Assembly (NCBI GenBank): GCA_030220185.1 | Contig: JASPKZ010007539.1 | Location: 124,001-188,000 of the forward strand | DNA: 64,000 nt | Source: Diploptera punctata | Taxonomy: Eukaryota; Arthropoda; Insecta; Blattodea; Blaberidae | Direction of reading: 5' to 3' | In this document: one piece after another, positions 21,587 through 31,264 of the stretch | Layout: the number at the start of each line of letters is the position of its first letter | Position numbering within the stretch: position 1 is the first letter of the stretch | The notes under the pieces: generated by a model | Databases searched by the model: none | What the model saw: the letters and a program-made list of their open reading frames with translations, nothing else | What the model was told of the DNA's origin: nothing | Translations under genes and position numbers: made by a program

Positions 21587-22111
21587 TGTTGACGCCTCAG
21601 GTTAGCTGCCTTGAGTGGTTAGCTAGATATGTCAGTGTTGGCTAACCTGAGTCTTGTCATGGATAGAACTGCGTTGTGTACGCATCATTCTTGTTGTGTG
21701 TGTAGCTCGTAGAGAGCGGTCGTGTTTTATGGTGCTCCTCTGCACAATAGTGGTTTAGCATCCACAAGAGCTTCGAAATAACTGTTAGTGAGAATTAAGG
21801 CTAAGAGATTAATAGCCGCACATTATAAGGTGTTCGTAAGTGAAATATAAGTGTGATGCTTCGGCGTGAGTAATTGAAACGAGAGGACTGAACATGATGT
21901 GATCACATGGTGATCGTAATGTATGTGATTACTTATATTGTTGAAATATAGTCTTATTTTCACATATCTAATGCCTTGTGTCACAATAAATAAAATCCTA
22001 ATATATAGTCCACTTCAGAGAGAAGAACCTTATAACTACTTACAGGTTTAGAAATAAGGTTCCGTGAACAATTAACCTGTATGTGTAGTAAGTATATATT
22101 AACTTGCTACA
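21587..22111. mobile_element. Probable solo LTR
   Basis: A 525-bp block of clearly higher GC starts TGTTGACGCCTCAGG and ends CTTGCTACA (TG...CA). It is flanked by ATATA on both sides (21582-21586 and 22112-22116) and contains CACAATAAATAAAATCC as a possible poly(A) signal. This is the form of a solo LTR from a different LTR family. Orientation is unknown. The AT-rich flanks weaken the duplication evidence. Confidence 0.5.
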
Positions 22112-22116
22112 ATATA

Positions 22117-22778
22117 TATATATATATTATTTTGTTTTACATATTCAGTTCCTGATTCACATTCTGTTAAATGATACAATAGTGTGGTGTTTCTCTTTAT
22201 GAGCTCACACAATGGTTGCAATTTACTTTGCAAGCTCCTAATTCTAGCAATTTTGTTAAATATATGCTACAATTTGACGTAAAATATAAATTTACATCAA
22301 TTTGGGTAGAAATGTACTTTCCCATCTTTACAAAATAAATTCCTGATGATTTTACAACCAATTCTATTTTAAATTTTCTTCCCTAACATATGTGATGATA
22401 TAGGTATAGAATTAATCTCTATATTACGAGATTTTTCTCTCCCAGATTCTGGAATGAAAGAGATTAAGCTAATTTTAGCCTTTCTACGTGATACCACTGA
22501 TCACACTTTGTTTTATAAAACTTTTTTTATCAACATATGTTAACTTCATATTAACATTAATCATTTGCATACCTTTGTATGGACCCATCTATTTGGATTC
22601 TAATTAGTAACCTTTGTTTCTCAACATATACACAAGATTCCTGACCTTTATCTTTAAAGGTTTTATTTCTTTATTTGTTAGTTCAGTAGCCATAATATAT
22701 TTCTCCTGCGAATTTTAATTTGCTAGATTTCATGATTCTTGGAATTGCCTTTTCATAACTTTTATGTAATTATAATTA
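22117..22778. other. LTR-element interior, mostly unrecognised
   Basis: Minus-strand frames are short. A run KSYEKAIPRIMKSSKLKF near 22700-22760 might be the tail of pol, but RNase H and integrase motifs were not found. Confidence 0.35.
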
Positions 22779-23420
22779 TTATATAATGGTTACGGCTTTT
22801 GTTGTAACATACCTGGTATGTTCTAATTTTAACAAGTCACGCTTATCCGGTTCTAGTTGGACTTCATATTCCCTCAATTTTACAAATACTTTCTTAAATT
22901 TATAATGTGTTCCTCTAATGAATAAAATATTGTCTAGGTAAACAAAACAATTTACACCTAACATACCTGCTTATGCATAATTCATAAATCTTTGATAAGT
23001 TACTAGTGCTCTCTTTAAACCAAATGGCATGCAATTAAAACTCGAAATGCCCTTCCCTGGTGCTGTAGTCTTCTTTTTATCTCCTTTGAGAATATTAATT
23101 TGCCAATTTATGCTAGCATAAATTAATGCACTTAATTATTTCACTTTATCCAGCTGATCTAATATATCTTGGATATTCAGTATTGGAAAACTATCCCCTA
23201 CTGAATATTTAATTATTTAATTTTCGGAAATCTTTCCAAATTCTACATCTCTTATTACCACTAACATCTACCTTTTTTGGCACAATTATAGTAAATAATA
23301 ATGTGATGTACTTGGCCTAATATTTTGCTCTAACATGGTTCTTGATAGTATCTCTACTTCTTCCCTATATCCTTCCGATATCCTATATCCGTCTTTATCT
23401 GACGAGTGATGTAAAATGCT
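22779..23420 (-). pseudogene. Gypsy-type pol reverse transcriptase relic
   Basis: Going down from 23420 are frame-shifted but ordered RT phrases: RISEGYREEVEILSRTMLEQ, IRPSTS, GDSFPILNIQDILDQLDKVK, SFNCMPFGLKRALVTYQRFM, then CFVYLDNILF, where the usual YLDD has become YLDN. VFVKLREYEVQLEPDKRDLL follows. This is the RT of a Gypsy-family LTR element, on the same strand as the gag and env-like pieces. Several stops and shifts make it inactive. RNase H and integrase should follow below 22779 but are lost or unrecognisable. Confidence 0.85.
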
Positions 23421-24236
23421 AACTCTCTTTCACTCTAACCTAACTTTAACAACTAGCAAACCTTATTTGCTGCCACTTTTAGAAAGGCAGAGGCATTCTA
23501 TCATGCACAAAAAAAAAATTTAATTTAATATATAAGTTGAGCATGTACGTTATGAACTTAAAAATGTAACAAAGTAATATCTGTTTACACCTGGCTGCAA
23601 GGAGTTTACGGCCAAGTGTGCAATGGCAACCAAAAACTTTCCAGCTCTATACATCGATTTCTGCTAACTGGATTATAATTTATTTTAATAACAAGTGAAT
23701 CAAATTATTTCAAATAAATTAATTATATTTTAATTAAAAATACTGGCGGCCAAATTTTAATAGGCAACTCGGCAAAAGTGTATTCAGTCATTCACAATTT
23801 TATGAAAAAAATAGATTTTGTTCATACACTTGATGAACGTAGTAATCTTGCAGCCGGATCTTAGACTATCAGGAGGTAATATTGCTACCAATTTCCATGG
23901 AATATTTAACGTGATTTCATATGGTTGCAACTAACCTCTTCCTAACAAAAAATTAAAAAAGTTTTACCTCTCCTGACATTATATGAAATAATATTTCTTT
24001 TTTCTTCTATTTCCAATTTAACATTAACCAAAGTTTGACACCATTCTCCACTAACAATACAAAATTCCTCACAAACAAGTACACCCTTCGGCAAAAAAAA
24101 AAAGTCATCTCTTGAATGCACATTTCTTCTAAGTCATACTCGGCACAGCGCTGGGTTCAAACTACGAAAATAGTCATAATTGTGCAGTCCCTGAGCTACT
24201 GTGTTACGTGGCATGAACTGAAGACTCTCTTATGTG
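23421..24236. other. LTR-element interior upstream of RT
   Basis: On the minus strand this would be protease/linker. A run like CIVSGEWCQTLVNVKLEI near 24000-24060 is suggestive of the region before RT but was not assignable. A poly-A tract sits at about 24096-24106. Confidence 0.35.
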
Positions 24237-24313
24237 TCCTGAGATAAGTCAGTGGTAAAGCATGCGGTCACTGTTTCTGTTAATGAAGATCGCAGGTTCA
24301 CATCTTCAATTAT
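24237..24313 (+). repeat. tRNA-like sequence (SINE head?)
   Basis: AAGTCAGTGGTAAAGCATGC resembles a box A region, and GGTTCACATCT, 45 bases on, resembles box B. No acceptor stem was found. It could be a decayed SINE head. Confidence 0.3.
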
Positions 24314-24452
24314 GCAGTTTTTTTCGTGGATTATATTAAAAATCGTTTTATGAATTAAATACATTTTATTTCGACATTTGAATTAATCTATACTTTTTAA
24401 GTTCATAATTGTTTTTTATACCATAGAGGTTATAACAATGTTAAATTATATA

Positions 24453-25410
24453 TTTTTACACGCTTTATATAAGCTTGACCGGTATCTATGTAACAACCTG
24501 TATCTATGTAACAGAATCTTTGAACACAATTCTCGCCCACTTAATAACATTGGATTGACTTGAACCTTTATATACTTGTAAAGGACCCATGACAATACAA
24601 TAATTTCAATATTTTTTTCTAAAATCCTGGCCAGAATCTTCAGAAAATAAAAAAAATAAAAACCGGTGTAATGGGTTACGGATTTCTCGACTTTTTAGTC
24701 AATCGTTTTAAGAGCTCAGTTGGTAGAGCGGTGGACTGTAGTGGTATATAATTTCAGTAATCCATTGGCCGCTGGTTCAAATCCAGGCCGGAGGATTTTT
24801 TTAGAAGAGTATTAAGCAATTAGATTTTCATGGGATTCCAGTTTATGACAATCAATTAAACTGAAAATTAAAAAAAAATAATACTTTAAAAAACTAAAAC
24901 AACACACTTTATTAGAAAACCATACTAAAAAATTAAAAATAAATAATAGTTTAAAAAAAAACTAATGCACGCTTTATTAGAAAACCGAACTAAAAAATTA
25001 AAAATTATTTTTATTTTCAAGACGCTTGAGATTAAATTAAAGTGGTCAACAAAAAAATCACCTCCAACATATCTAGAATGAAACTAGAGTTATCTACAAA
25101 AAAAATAATTTTACCATCAAAAGCTTTTTATGGTTTTTACGTTTTCTTCTTAGAGACTTTAATTTTACCAATATCTGTTTATTATCAAATATATTAATTG
25201 ATATAGGGCACCCCACGCTTTTGATGGCAAACATATTTTTTTGTAGATAACTCTAGTTTTATTCTAGATATGTTGGAGATGATTTTTTGTTGACAACTTT
25301 AATTTTATCCCAAGCGTGTTGGAAATTAAAACTATTTTTCGTTTTTAGTTCGGTTTTCTAATAAAGCGTGTTGTTTTAGTTTTTTAAAACTATTATTTAT
25401 TTTTATCTTG
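24453..25410 (-). mobile_element. Composite foldback/tRNA-Tyr repeat, copy 3 (inverted)
   Basis: In reverse order relative to copies 1 and 2: tail (starting TTTTTACACGCTTTATAT), tRNA-Tyr-like module, spacer, foldback ending near TTTTAAAACTATTATTTATT at about 25405. The tail has a single unit. The foldback shows the uninterrupted ACATATCTAGAATGAAAC near 25067, an empty counterpart of the Tc1 site in copy 1. It lies inside the interior of the LTR element. Confidence 0.7.
24711..24795 (+). tRNA. tRNA-Tyr(GTA)-like module with intron
   Basis: The D-arm GAGCTCAGTTGGTAGAGC is intact. The anticodon arm reads GGACTGTAG, then an intron-like TGGTATATAATTTCAGT, then AATCC. The T-arm CGCTGGTTCAAATCCAGG is good. 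The 5' acceptor strand is replaced by CGTTTTAA, so it is not expected to be a functional tRNA. It is the best-preserved D and T arm of the three copies. Confidence 0.6.
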
Positions 25411-25740
25411 TATACTACCGTCTTCCTCAACTATTTAAAATTTTCGTTGATTTCACTTTAGGCCTTTCGAAGCATGCTTCATCTTCTGAAGTTATTGTAG
25501 TAGTATTGAATTAACTGTATGTCTAATAGAGGGTTTTGCTCATTAGGCATATTTTCGTTGAGAATGTTTGTATTTTTGGCCTTCTTGATAATTTCGATTT
25601 CTTCTAAAATGTTAATTTTGTGTCTGTTGTTTTCCCTGTGTATAATTGACATTGTATTATCGATATTGTTGAAACTGTGGCCGCTTTCTGAAATCTGTTT
25701 AGCTAAATTTGATTTCATTGTTAAAGGAGAAGGCAAATCA
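25411..25740 (-). pseudogene. Penelope-like element C-terminal (GIY-YIG region) fragment
   Basis: The minus-strand frame 25479-25736 reads SNLAKQISESGHSFNNIDNT, MSIIHRENNRHKINILEEIE and ILNENMPNEQNPLLD, the C-terminal half of the GIY-YIG endonuclease region of Penelope elements. The catalytic GIY and YIG motifs lie further N-terminal and are missing, cut at 25740. It is from a different PLE family than the one at 50400-57640. Confidence 0.7.
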
Positions 25741-25744
25741 AATT

Positions 25745-25979
25745 TCGCTGTTCACCTGATTTGAATCCAATCGAAAATGTCTGAGCTAAGATGAAAATAG
25801 AGATGAACGCTAATTGGCCTGCAGATGCATGAAATACGAAAGATCGCTTATGGCTCAAATTCAAGACGCCTGGGATGCTCTAGACGATTGTCCACATGCC
25901 TGTAGAAATTTTATTGCATCAATGCACCGAGGATTGAGGGCGGTAATAGATGCTGAGTGTTTGTACATCCGATATTAAT
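25745..25979 (+). pseudogene. Tc1-like transposase C-terminus
   Basis: The plus strand gives CSPDLNPIENV with the catalytic glutamate, two stops, then after a one-base shift WDALDDCPHACRNF and MHRGLRAVIDAECLYIRY ending in TAA at 25977-25979. It is the last 75-80 residues of a Tc1 transposase from a different family than the copy at 4672-6168. No TIR was located. Confidence 0.8.
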
Positions 25980-26149
25980 TTTGTTAAAGTTTCATTTTAT
26001 AAGATATTATTTTCTTTCTTCATTTAATTATTAGAAGGTTTTCATTTATGTGTTTTGTGTGTGCATTAAAGCCATAAAATTCAAATATAAAATTAAATAT
26101 GAAATTATATTACAGGCGAAATGCTATCCTGACATTCAGTAAAAAAAAT

Positions 26150-26215
26150 TGAAACGGGAATCGAACCCGTGAGGTTACGAACGCAGATGCTGTGTGTTAA
26201 ACCTCTCGACCACGG
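26150..26215 (-). repeat. tRNA-like sequence (SINE head?)
   Basis: On the minus strand CCGTGGTCGAGAGGTTTAAC resembles box A and GGGTTCGATTCCCGT is a good box B with T-stem. No acceptor stem was found. It may be a decayed tRNA or SINE head, with a layout like the SINE heads at 55720-56583. Confidence 0.4.
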
Positions 26216-26725
26216 AAAAACAAAAACCCAAGCTCTCTCTTTTATGTTACTTCAGTGTGCACTGCGTTAACTAGCAAACAACGCAGTACAATTACCGAAA
26301 CGTGTTAATGTGAATAAGGCTTCTGCGAGTGCTCACGAATTTCCCCGATCGGTTGAATCAAGAGTTGACTCATTTTTTAGTCTAAGGGTGTACAATATTT
26401 ATTTCTACTCTTAAATACTTATTTACTACTGAGATACATAATCCCATATCAATTAATGCTAGAACCTTCTATTTCTTTAATTTGAAGACATTGAACAATT
26501 ACTTCATACTCATACTTATTTCCTACCTTATTTTATATTACAAAAAATTTTTTTTCTTTCTTTACATCTCCCAATGTGATGGTCCCTACTTCGTTACTAT
26601 GGTTCTGCTGGCACATTTTGTTTATTATCCGTGTAACAGCATCTAACTATTATTTCCATTATCTGTGCAATGGCTATTATTTTATTATACATATACATAT
26701 ATATATATATATAATAACACTATGA
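26216..26725. other. LTR-element interior, AT-rich, unassigned
   Basis: No coding trace was recognised. It ends in an AT-repeat at 26689-26713, next to the SINE duplication. Confidence 0.45.
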
Positions 26726-26735
26726 GGTTAACTTT

Positions 26736-27087
26736 GTCCCGCGCCGTAGCCGAGCGGTTAAGGTAGGAAGCCTTGGCGCAGAGCTACAGGACTTGCGCTG
26801 GTTCGAGTCTCCATGAGGGAAGAAATTTTCTCATGGTATTTCGGCCAGTATGGGACCGGTGCCCACCCAGCATCGTGAGGCAATTGGATAGCTACAATAA
26901 GTAGCGGCTCCAGGTTGAGGAACCAGCTATAACGGCTGGGGGACTCGACATGCTAACCACATGTCACCCCTACACTGGCTGTTGATCATCTACCTCTATG
27001 ATTGACACATGTGGATGTGAAGGGCCAGCAGCCAGCTGGTAAAAGGGCAACCGCTGAAAAGTGGAAAGACCCTCAATCGGAAAAATT
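26736..27087 (+). repeat. tRNA-derived SINE (family 1), full length
   Basis: The head is GTCCCGCGCCGTAGCCGAGC with box B GGTTCGAGTC, the body includes TTTCGGCCAGTATGGGACCG, and the end is GACCCTCAATCGG. It is flanked by GGTTAACTTT (26726-26735) and GGTTAATTTT (27088-27097), a 10-bp duplication with one mismatch. It is inserted inside the LTR element. Confidence 0.9.
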
Positions 27088-27109
27088 GGTTAATTTTAAT
27101 TATATTTGT

Positions 27110-27190
27110 GTTGTATATTTTGACTCACATCATATTTCTTGATTTTTGTGCAGACTAGTTTTGTCGCTAACTGTGCGACATTCTCGATGC
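27110..27190 (-). repeat. PLE 3'-end fragment
   Basis: TTGACTCACATCATATTTCT and the following bases parallel the end of the PLE at 50401-50480. Only about 75 bp are shared, and the rest of the block to 27435 is unassigned gag-pol interior. Confidence 0.45.
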
Positions 27191-27435
27191 TTTATTTTAC
27201 TGCTTAGATCTTCTTGTGCATAGATCTCCGGTTAATTTCCTAGAACCCGGACTCTTGGTTATTTTTACCATGCCTTTTTACTTGGCAATTTATTACCAAG
27301 TGATATTCCCTTATGAAATGCCCTCGTGTGTTACACATGTACACTTTATTGTTTGGATTCCTTAATGTGTAAGGATCCCCTTGTACATTTTCTCAAACCC
27401 TGGACATGTAGTCCCTTTCACTAAGCATTTTTCCT

Positions 27436-28455
27436 TTACATCCTATACACTTTGTTTCTGAGTGACATGCTTTTGTGAGATGTCCTCCTATGTTGCATAT
27501 GAACACCACATTGTTTACACCCTCTAGTGTGTAAGGGATCCCAGTTTGTTTCTCTCAGCTCTAGATCTACAATCCCTGTCATAATGACCCTTTTTATGAC
27601 ATTCTTTGGCGAAATGTTCTCTTCTAATAAGTTTGTGACACACAATATCATTCACATGTGTCTCTTGTTTAATGCCAAAGTCACCGTGACTTTTGTTATA
27701 TCTTATATAACTTGCTACATGATTATTGGGGGTACCTATTTTCCTTTTTCTAGAGACTCTTTCACTCTCTTGTTTTACAGCTTGGTCAATCAAATCCAAC
27801 AGGCCCCAATTGTTCCACAATGGTTTTAATACTTGTCTAATTTCATCTGATAATATCCCTCGCACAAACATTTGTCTACTACATGAATCATAATATCCTG
27901 GGCTCCTAATTTAGCATTCTCCCTACCTGATGTTATTTTACTCACTGAATTCCCTTAAGTCAGCCATTATACTTTCCATTAGATTTCCCCATTTACTCAT
28001 TGGTTCTTTTTCTTTCTGTCTCATTGTGGTTAATTTTTTAACGTGATAATGAAAAGTTCTTTTGATAAAATACTGATTTTCTAACTTATGTTTAATATAT
28101 TCCCACGTTGTTTCCACAATCTCTCTCTACTGGTTATATTAATAATAGGTTTTGCATCCACCATAATTTTAGCAATAACATACTTTATAAGTAACATTCT
28201 CTGAGGTTCCATTGCTAATTGATAAGCATTTTCAACATTATCTATAAAATGATTTAACTCACTCGATTTTGACCCATCGAACCCAGCATTAAATGATTTA
28301 GCTATTTCCGAAACTAATGCAATTGGTCTATCTTCTACTCCACCTTGTTCTTGGTGTTCCCTTATTATGTCCTCCATTAATAATGATCGAGCTATTAAAG
28401 GGCTTTTGAACATTGAATAATAGAAAAATATAAGAACAACCGCAGAGTTTAACAC
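27436..28455 (-). pseudogene. LTR-element gag relic with zinc knuckles
   Basis: The capsid-like part (28081-28455) includes FNAGFDGSKSSELNHFIDNV and ENAYQLAMEPQ, typical of Gypsy-class gag. A frame-shifted continuation (27950-28080) has MRQKEKEPMSKWGNLMES. Then FVRGILSDEIRQVL leads to a basic segment and repeated knuckle-like motifs (CHKKGHYDRDC, CNIGGHLTKAC, CNTRGHF). The protein would bind element RNA and build the particle. Frameshifts near 28090 and 27650 break it. Confidence 0.82.
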
Positions 28456-28920
28456 ATACCTGGATCATATGTCTTGGAGTAGACAGATGTTCATGAAGGT
28501 TGACACCCGTTAATGAAGAGATCAACCCCCCCCCCCCCCGATCACAGGATCTGGAGTCCTAGGTTTGTGTCCACCATCAACCGGAAGAATTCTGTTATCG
28601 GGCTGCAGATGAGAGGAAGGAAGGTGATACCTCGATGTCCATCCAGAAAGGTCACCCATCATCGTCCAATAGCTTGTCCATCTTCTAGACCTAGAGGTAT
28701 CCATCGAGGTCTTCTGGAGCTAGAGCTCAATTTCCGTTGTGAAGCACCTAAGCTCTCTGTCGAGGACTTCCTGAATCAATGTTCTGCTATTTATGGGATT
28801 CAGAAACCGTTACCACACTGATAAGAGTTTAAATGTACATCCAAGGATAGATCGTTGCTTGAAGAATTAACCAACCGGGTGTGTATATTAACACCTTACT
28901 TTTCACACGGAGCTACCCCA
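28456..28920 (-). promoter_or_regulatory. LTR-element leader with primer-binding-like site
   Basis: It lies between the 5' LTR and gag. Directly below the LTR edge, the minus strand reads TGGGGTAGCTCCGTGTGA (28920-28903), in the position of a tRNA primer-binding site. TGG is the expected start, but the matching tRNA was not identified. A 14-base poly-C run occurs at about 28527-28540. The 102-codon plus-strand frame at 28513-28821 has no motif and is considered chance. Confidence 0.5.
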
Positions 28921-29462
28921 AATTTATGTTATTTAAATGTGGGTCGGATTTAATTATGAAGGTTGGATGACTGATAATGGAATAAATAATGATTGCTATT
29001 AGGTGATTAGTATTGATAATTCAGGATTAATTGGAACATCAAAGTCTTGTAGCTGTTGAAATAAAAATTCAAACAAAAACAATGTGTTGTGTTTATTATT
29101 CAACATATATGTCTTAACAGGACAAAATATAAAGATACAAACGCATCAAATTTTTTCCCAGCAGGTGATGTATTTGGGGATATATCCAGTTATGTCCTAA
29201 TCAATCTTATGGGCATGTTCATTCTTGATATGTCCATAAAAGGAAATGCATCACTATTCCTAAGCCTGAAAAAATACACGAGTCTGGTATGTGCACACTT
29301 TTTTTTTCTTCACAAGGATGAGTATCTGGCTTTTAGTCTGGTTTTTAAGTTCCATCACACTTCAAGTTAAAGGGTCGTAACCTTACATCATGACAGAGTT
29401 TAAACATTGTTCCCTATAACCTAACAAAATATCTACTATAACTACAGTTACATTACACCACT
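28921..29462 (-). repeat. 5' LTR
   Basis: It aligns with 16604-17232 along its length, minus one 45-bp segment. The high-coordinate edge is near CATTACACCACT. Beyond it the 5' half of the split SINE begins, which fixes the outer boundary to within a few bases. Confidence 0.8.
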
Positions 29463-29577
29463 CTAATTCCTCATGATGCCTTAAATAATTCTTAGCACAT
29501 GGGGATTCAAAACAGTGAAAATCCCATAGCTTCTTTTTAAGGCACAATGTCTTCAACCCGCTCAGTATGGCACAGCA
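29463..29577 (-). repeat. SINE (family 1) 5' half, split by the LTR element
   Basis: AATTCCTCATGATGCC, then ATGGGGATTCAAAACAGTG, AAATCCCATAGCT and TCAACCCGCTCAGTATGGC match in order the 5' half of the SINE at 47491-47836, with an internal deletion. It pairs with 16473-16603 as the other half of one SINE. Confidence 0.7.
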
Positions 29578-30460
29578 CTTATATATACTATTAAAAAATT
29601 AATTGAACATAACTTTTGGCATATGATATATTTTAGAGAAGTGAAAGTAAACTCTAGTAAACTCATGTTAATCCAAACTAACTGGGGATGTAAATCACTT
29701 GGATTATAGTCCTCATAGCCTAACTTAGGTTTGTAATGATCAATACTGAAATTTTTCCACTATTACTTGAATTTATACAGTGAACTCTCATTATCTGATA
29801 CAAAGGAATGTAACTATAACAGATAAGTTTGTTTTCTTTAGATAATATTGTGCATGACGACTATTTCTAATTATTTAAAGGAGGAGTATGTTGTACAGTA
29901 TTACTATGTTATTTGCTGTTATTTTACTGAACAACACTCTATAAAAGCTATGGATATTAATATTAAATTTAAATTTGGAAGTGAAAGTTTTGAAAAATTT
30001 TACTCTGCCTCTTTTTTTCAGACTTGAGGTTAATTTACGTGCTGTAAATCTACAATATGGAACATGCTCCCTTCTGAAGGAATCCATACACGGAATTTTA
30101 TACCCTGGAATATCTATTAATTCCCAGTTGTGCTAAAAATCATAAACCTTGGAACCAGAGGCGAGTATGGTAACCATTTTAACTTTATTTTTCTTTTGAC
30201 ATTTCAGTTAATCTGGGTTTTGGATAAGTGTGGTTTTACTGTATTAATAATATCCCACTGTTGGATTGAATTCTTTGCTACCATTAGTATCTTTATTACC
30301 ACTATTAAACATGAAAATTGGAACATTTTACAGATATGCTATACTGATAACATTAGTGATCATCTGATTTTGAATTTTGCAATATTGGCTACAATTTCAC
30401 AAATTATCACTATTTCTTAGTATTTATTGTGATTATATAAAATAATCGTTCTATGAAACG
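29578..30460. other. AT-rich non-coding stretch
   Basis: Open frames at 29875-30087 and 30130-30420 show hydrophobic residues but no family motif. Confidence 0.5.
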
Positions 30461-30525
30461 CTGGAGGGAAAATTTTCTATAAGATCGTAACAGGCCTTGG
30501 CCTAATACTTGGAAGGAAGAAGAAG
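30461..30525. repeat. Fragment of the repeat at 12284-12737, inverted
   Basis: CTGGAGGGAAAATTTTCTAT to CTTGGAAGGAAG is the reverse complement of 12290-12352 with about two differences. Confidence 0.85.
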
Positions 30526-31012
30526 ATATAAAATAATATTTTTTAGGCCTACACAATGTTATTCAAGTATTAATTGTATTTAATGTACATTTTTAAATTT
30601 ACTTAATGTTATTATGTGAAATAGAGAACCATAACAATGTAGTTGGTAGTAATTTTTCTGTCAATTTCAAAATATAGAGAACAAGCTATGTGCAGGTGTC
30701 TGTATCATTAACTTGAAAAAAAAAAGATTTTTTTTTCTCATATCACAAATCTTTTATGGGTCAGGTATTCAACGAGCAAGAAAACCTGACTACAATTGGA
30801 TGGTCTGGATTTAACTTAGGACAGTAAATTAATAAATTATTTTTCTTAATTGTTTGTATCCTGACTTTCACCCGTATCTACTCATCCTCTATAACAAAAA
30901 GCATCAGAAATTTTCCTGGAGGCAAAATCAATCGCAGCACAAGGTCAGCCATCTTAATTTTCTGCAAGTACTAATGCTATTGGTTCCTTATATGAAGTCC
31001 TATCTCTATATC
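30526..31012. other. Unassigned sequence
   Basis: Nothing was recognised. It abuts the 8-bp duplication of the hAT element. Confidence 0.5.
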
Positions 31013-31264
31013 CTCTATAGCAGCATTTATCAAACTATGGGATCTGACCCACCACTGGTGAGTCGCGAGCGATGTTTTGATGGATTGCAGAAGGACCCGT
31101 CAGGTCAACAAAACATTTTAAATTTAAAGGAAACCATTTTTTTAAGTTATCAACATTCCCTCATGGCAAAACATGAACAAAACTTATCTGTTTTCAGTGA
31201 ACGTAAGACTGAATAACACAGCACACCTGCAACAATGGGAAATATGAGTGAATTCACTATTACA

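Larger units (their letters stand above)
16604..29462 (-). mobile_element. Gypsy/errantivirus-type LTR element with env-like gene, heavily invaded
   Basis: Related LTRs lie at both ends (5' LTR 28921-29462, 3' LTR 16604-17232). Between them, in minus-strand order, are a primer-binding-site-like TGGGGTAGCTCCGTGTGA, gag with zinc knuckles, a Gypsy-type RT, and an env-like frame with a membrane segment next to the 3' LTR. The order LTR-gag-pol-env-LTR matches insect errantiviruses. Later insertions are a piggyBac with a LINE, a probable solo LTR, a composite repeat, PLE and Tc1 scraps and a SINE. Integrase and protease were not convincingly recognised. It is an old, defective copy. Confidence 0.8.

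Noticed and set aside
21587..22111. Considered a host first exon or promoter because of higher GC
   Set aside because: TG...CA ends, flanking ATATA and a poly(A)-like signal fit a solo LTR better; no splice or coding signal was seen.
28513..28821. 102-codon plus-strand frame in the LTR-element leader
   Set aside because: Composition follows a poly-C tract and GC-rich leader; no motif, and the frame is opposite to the element's coding strand.
30854..31216. 120-codon plus-strand frame
   Set aside because: It runs across the left end and target duplication of the hAT element, so it cannot be one ancient gene.
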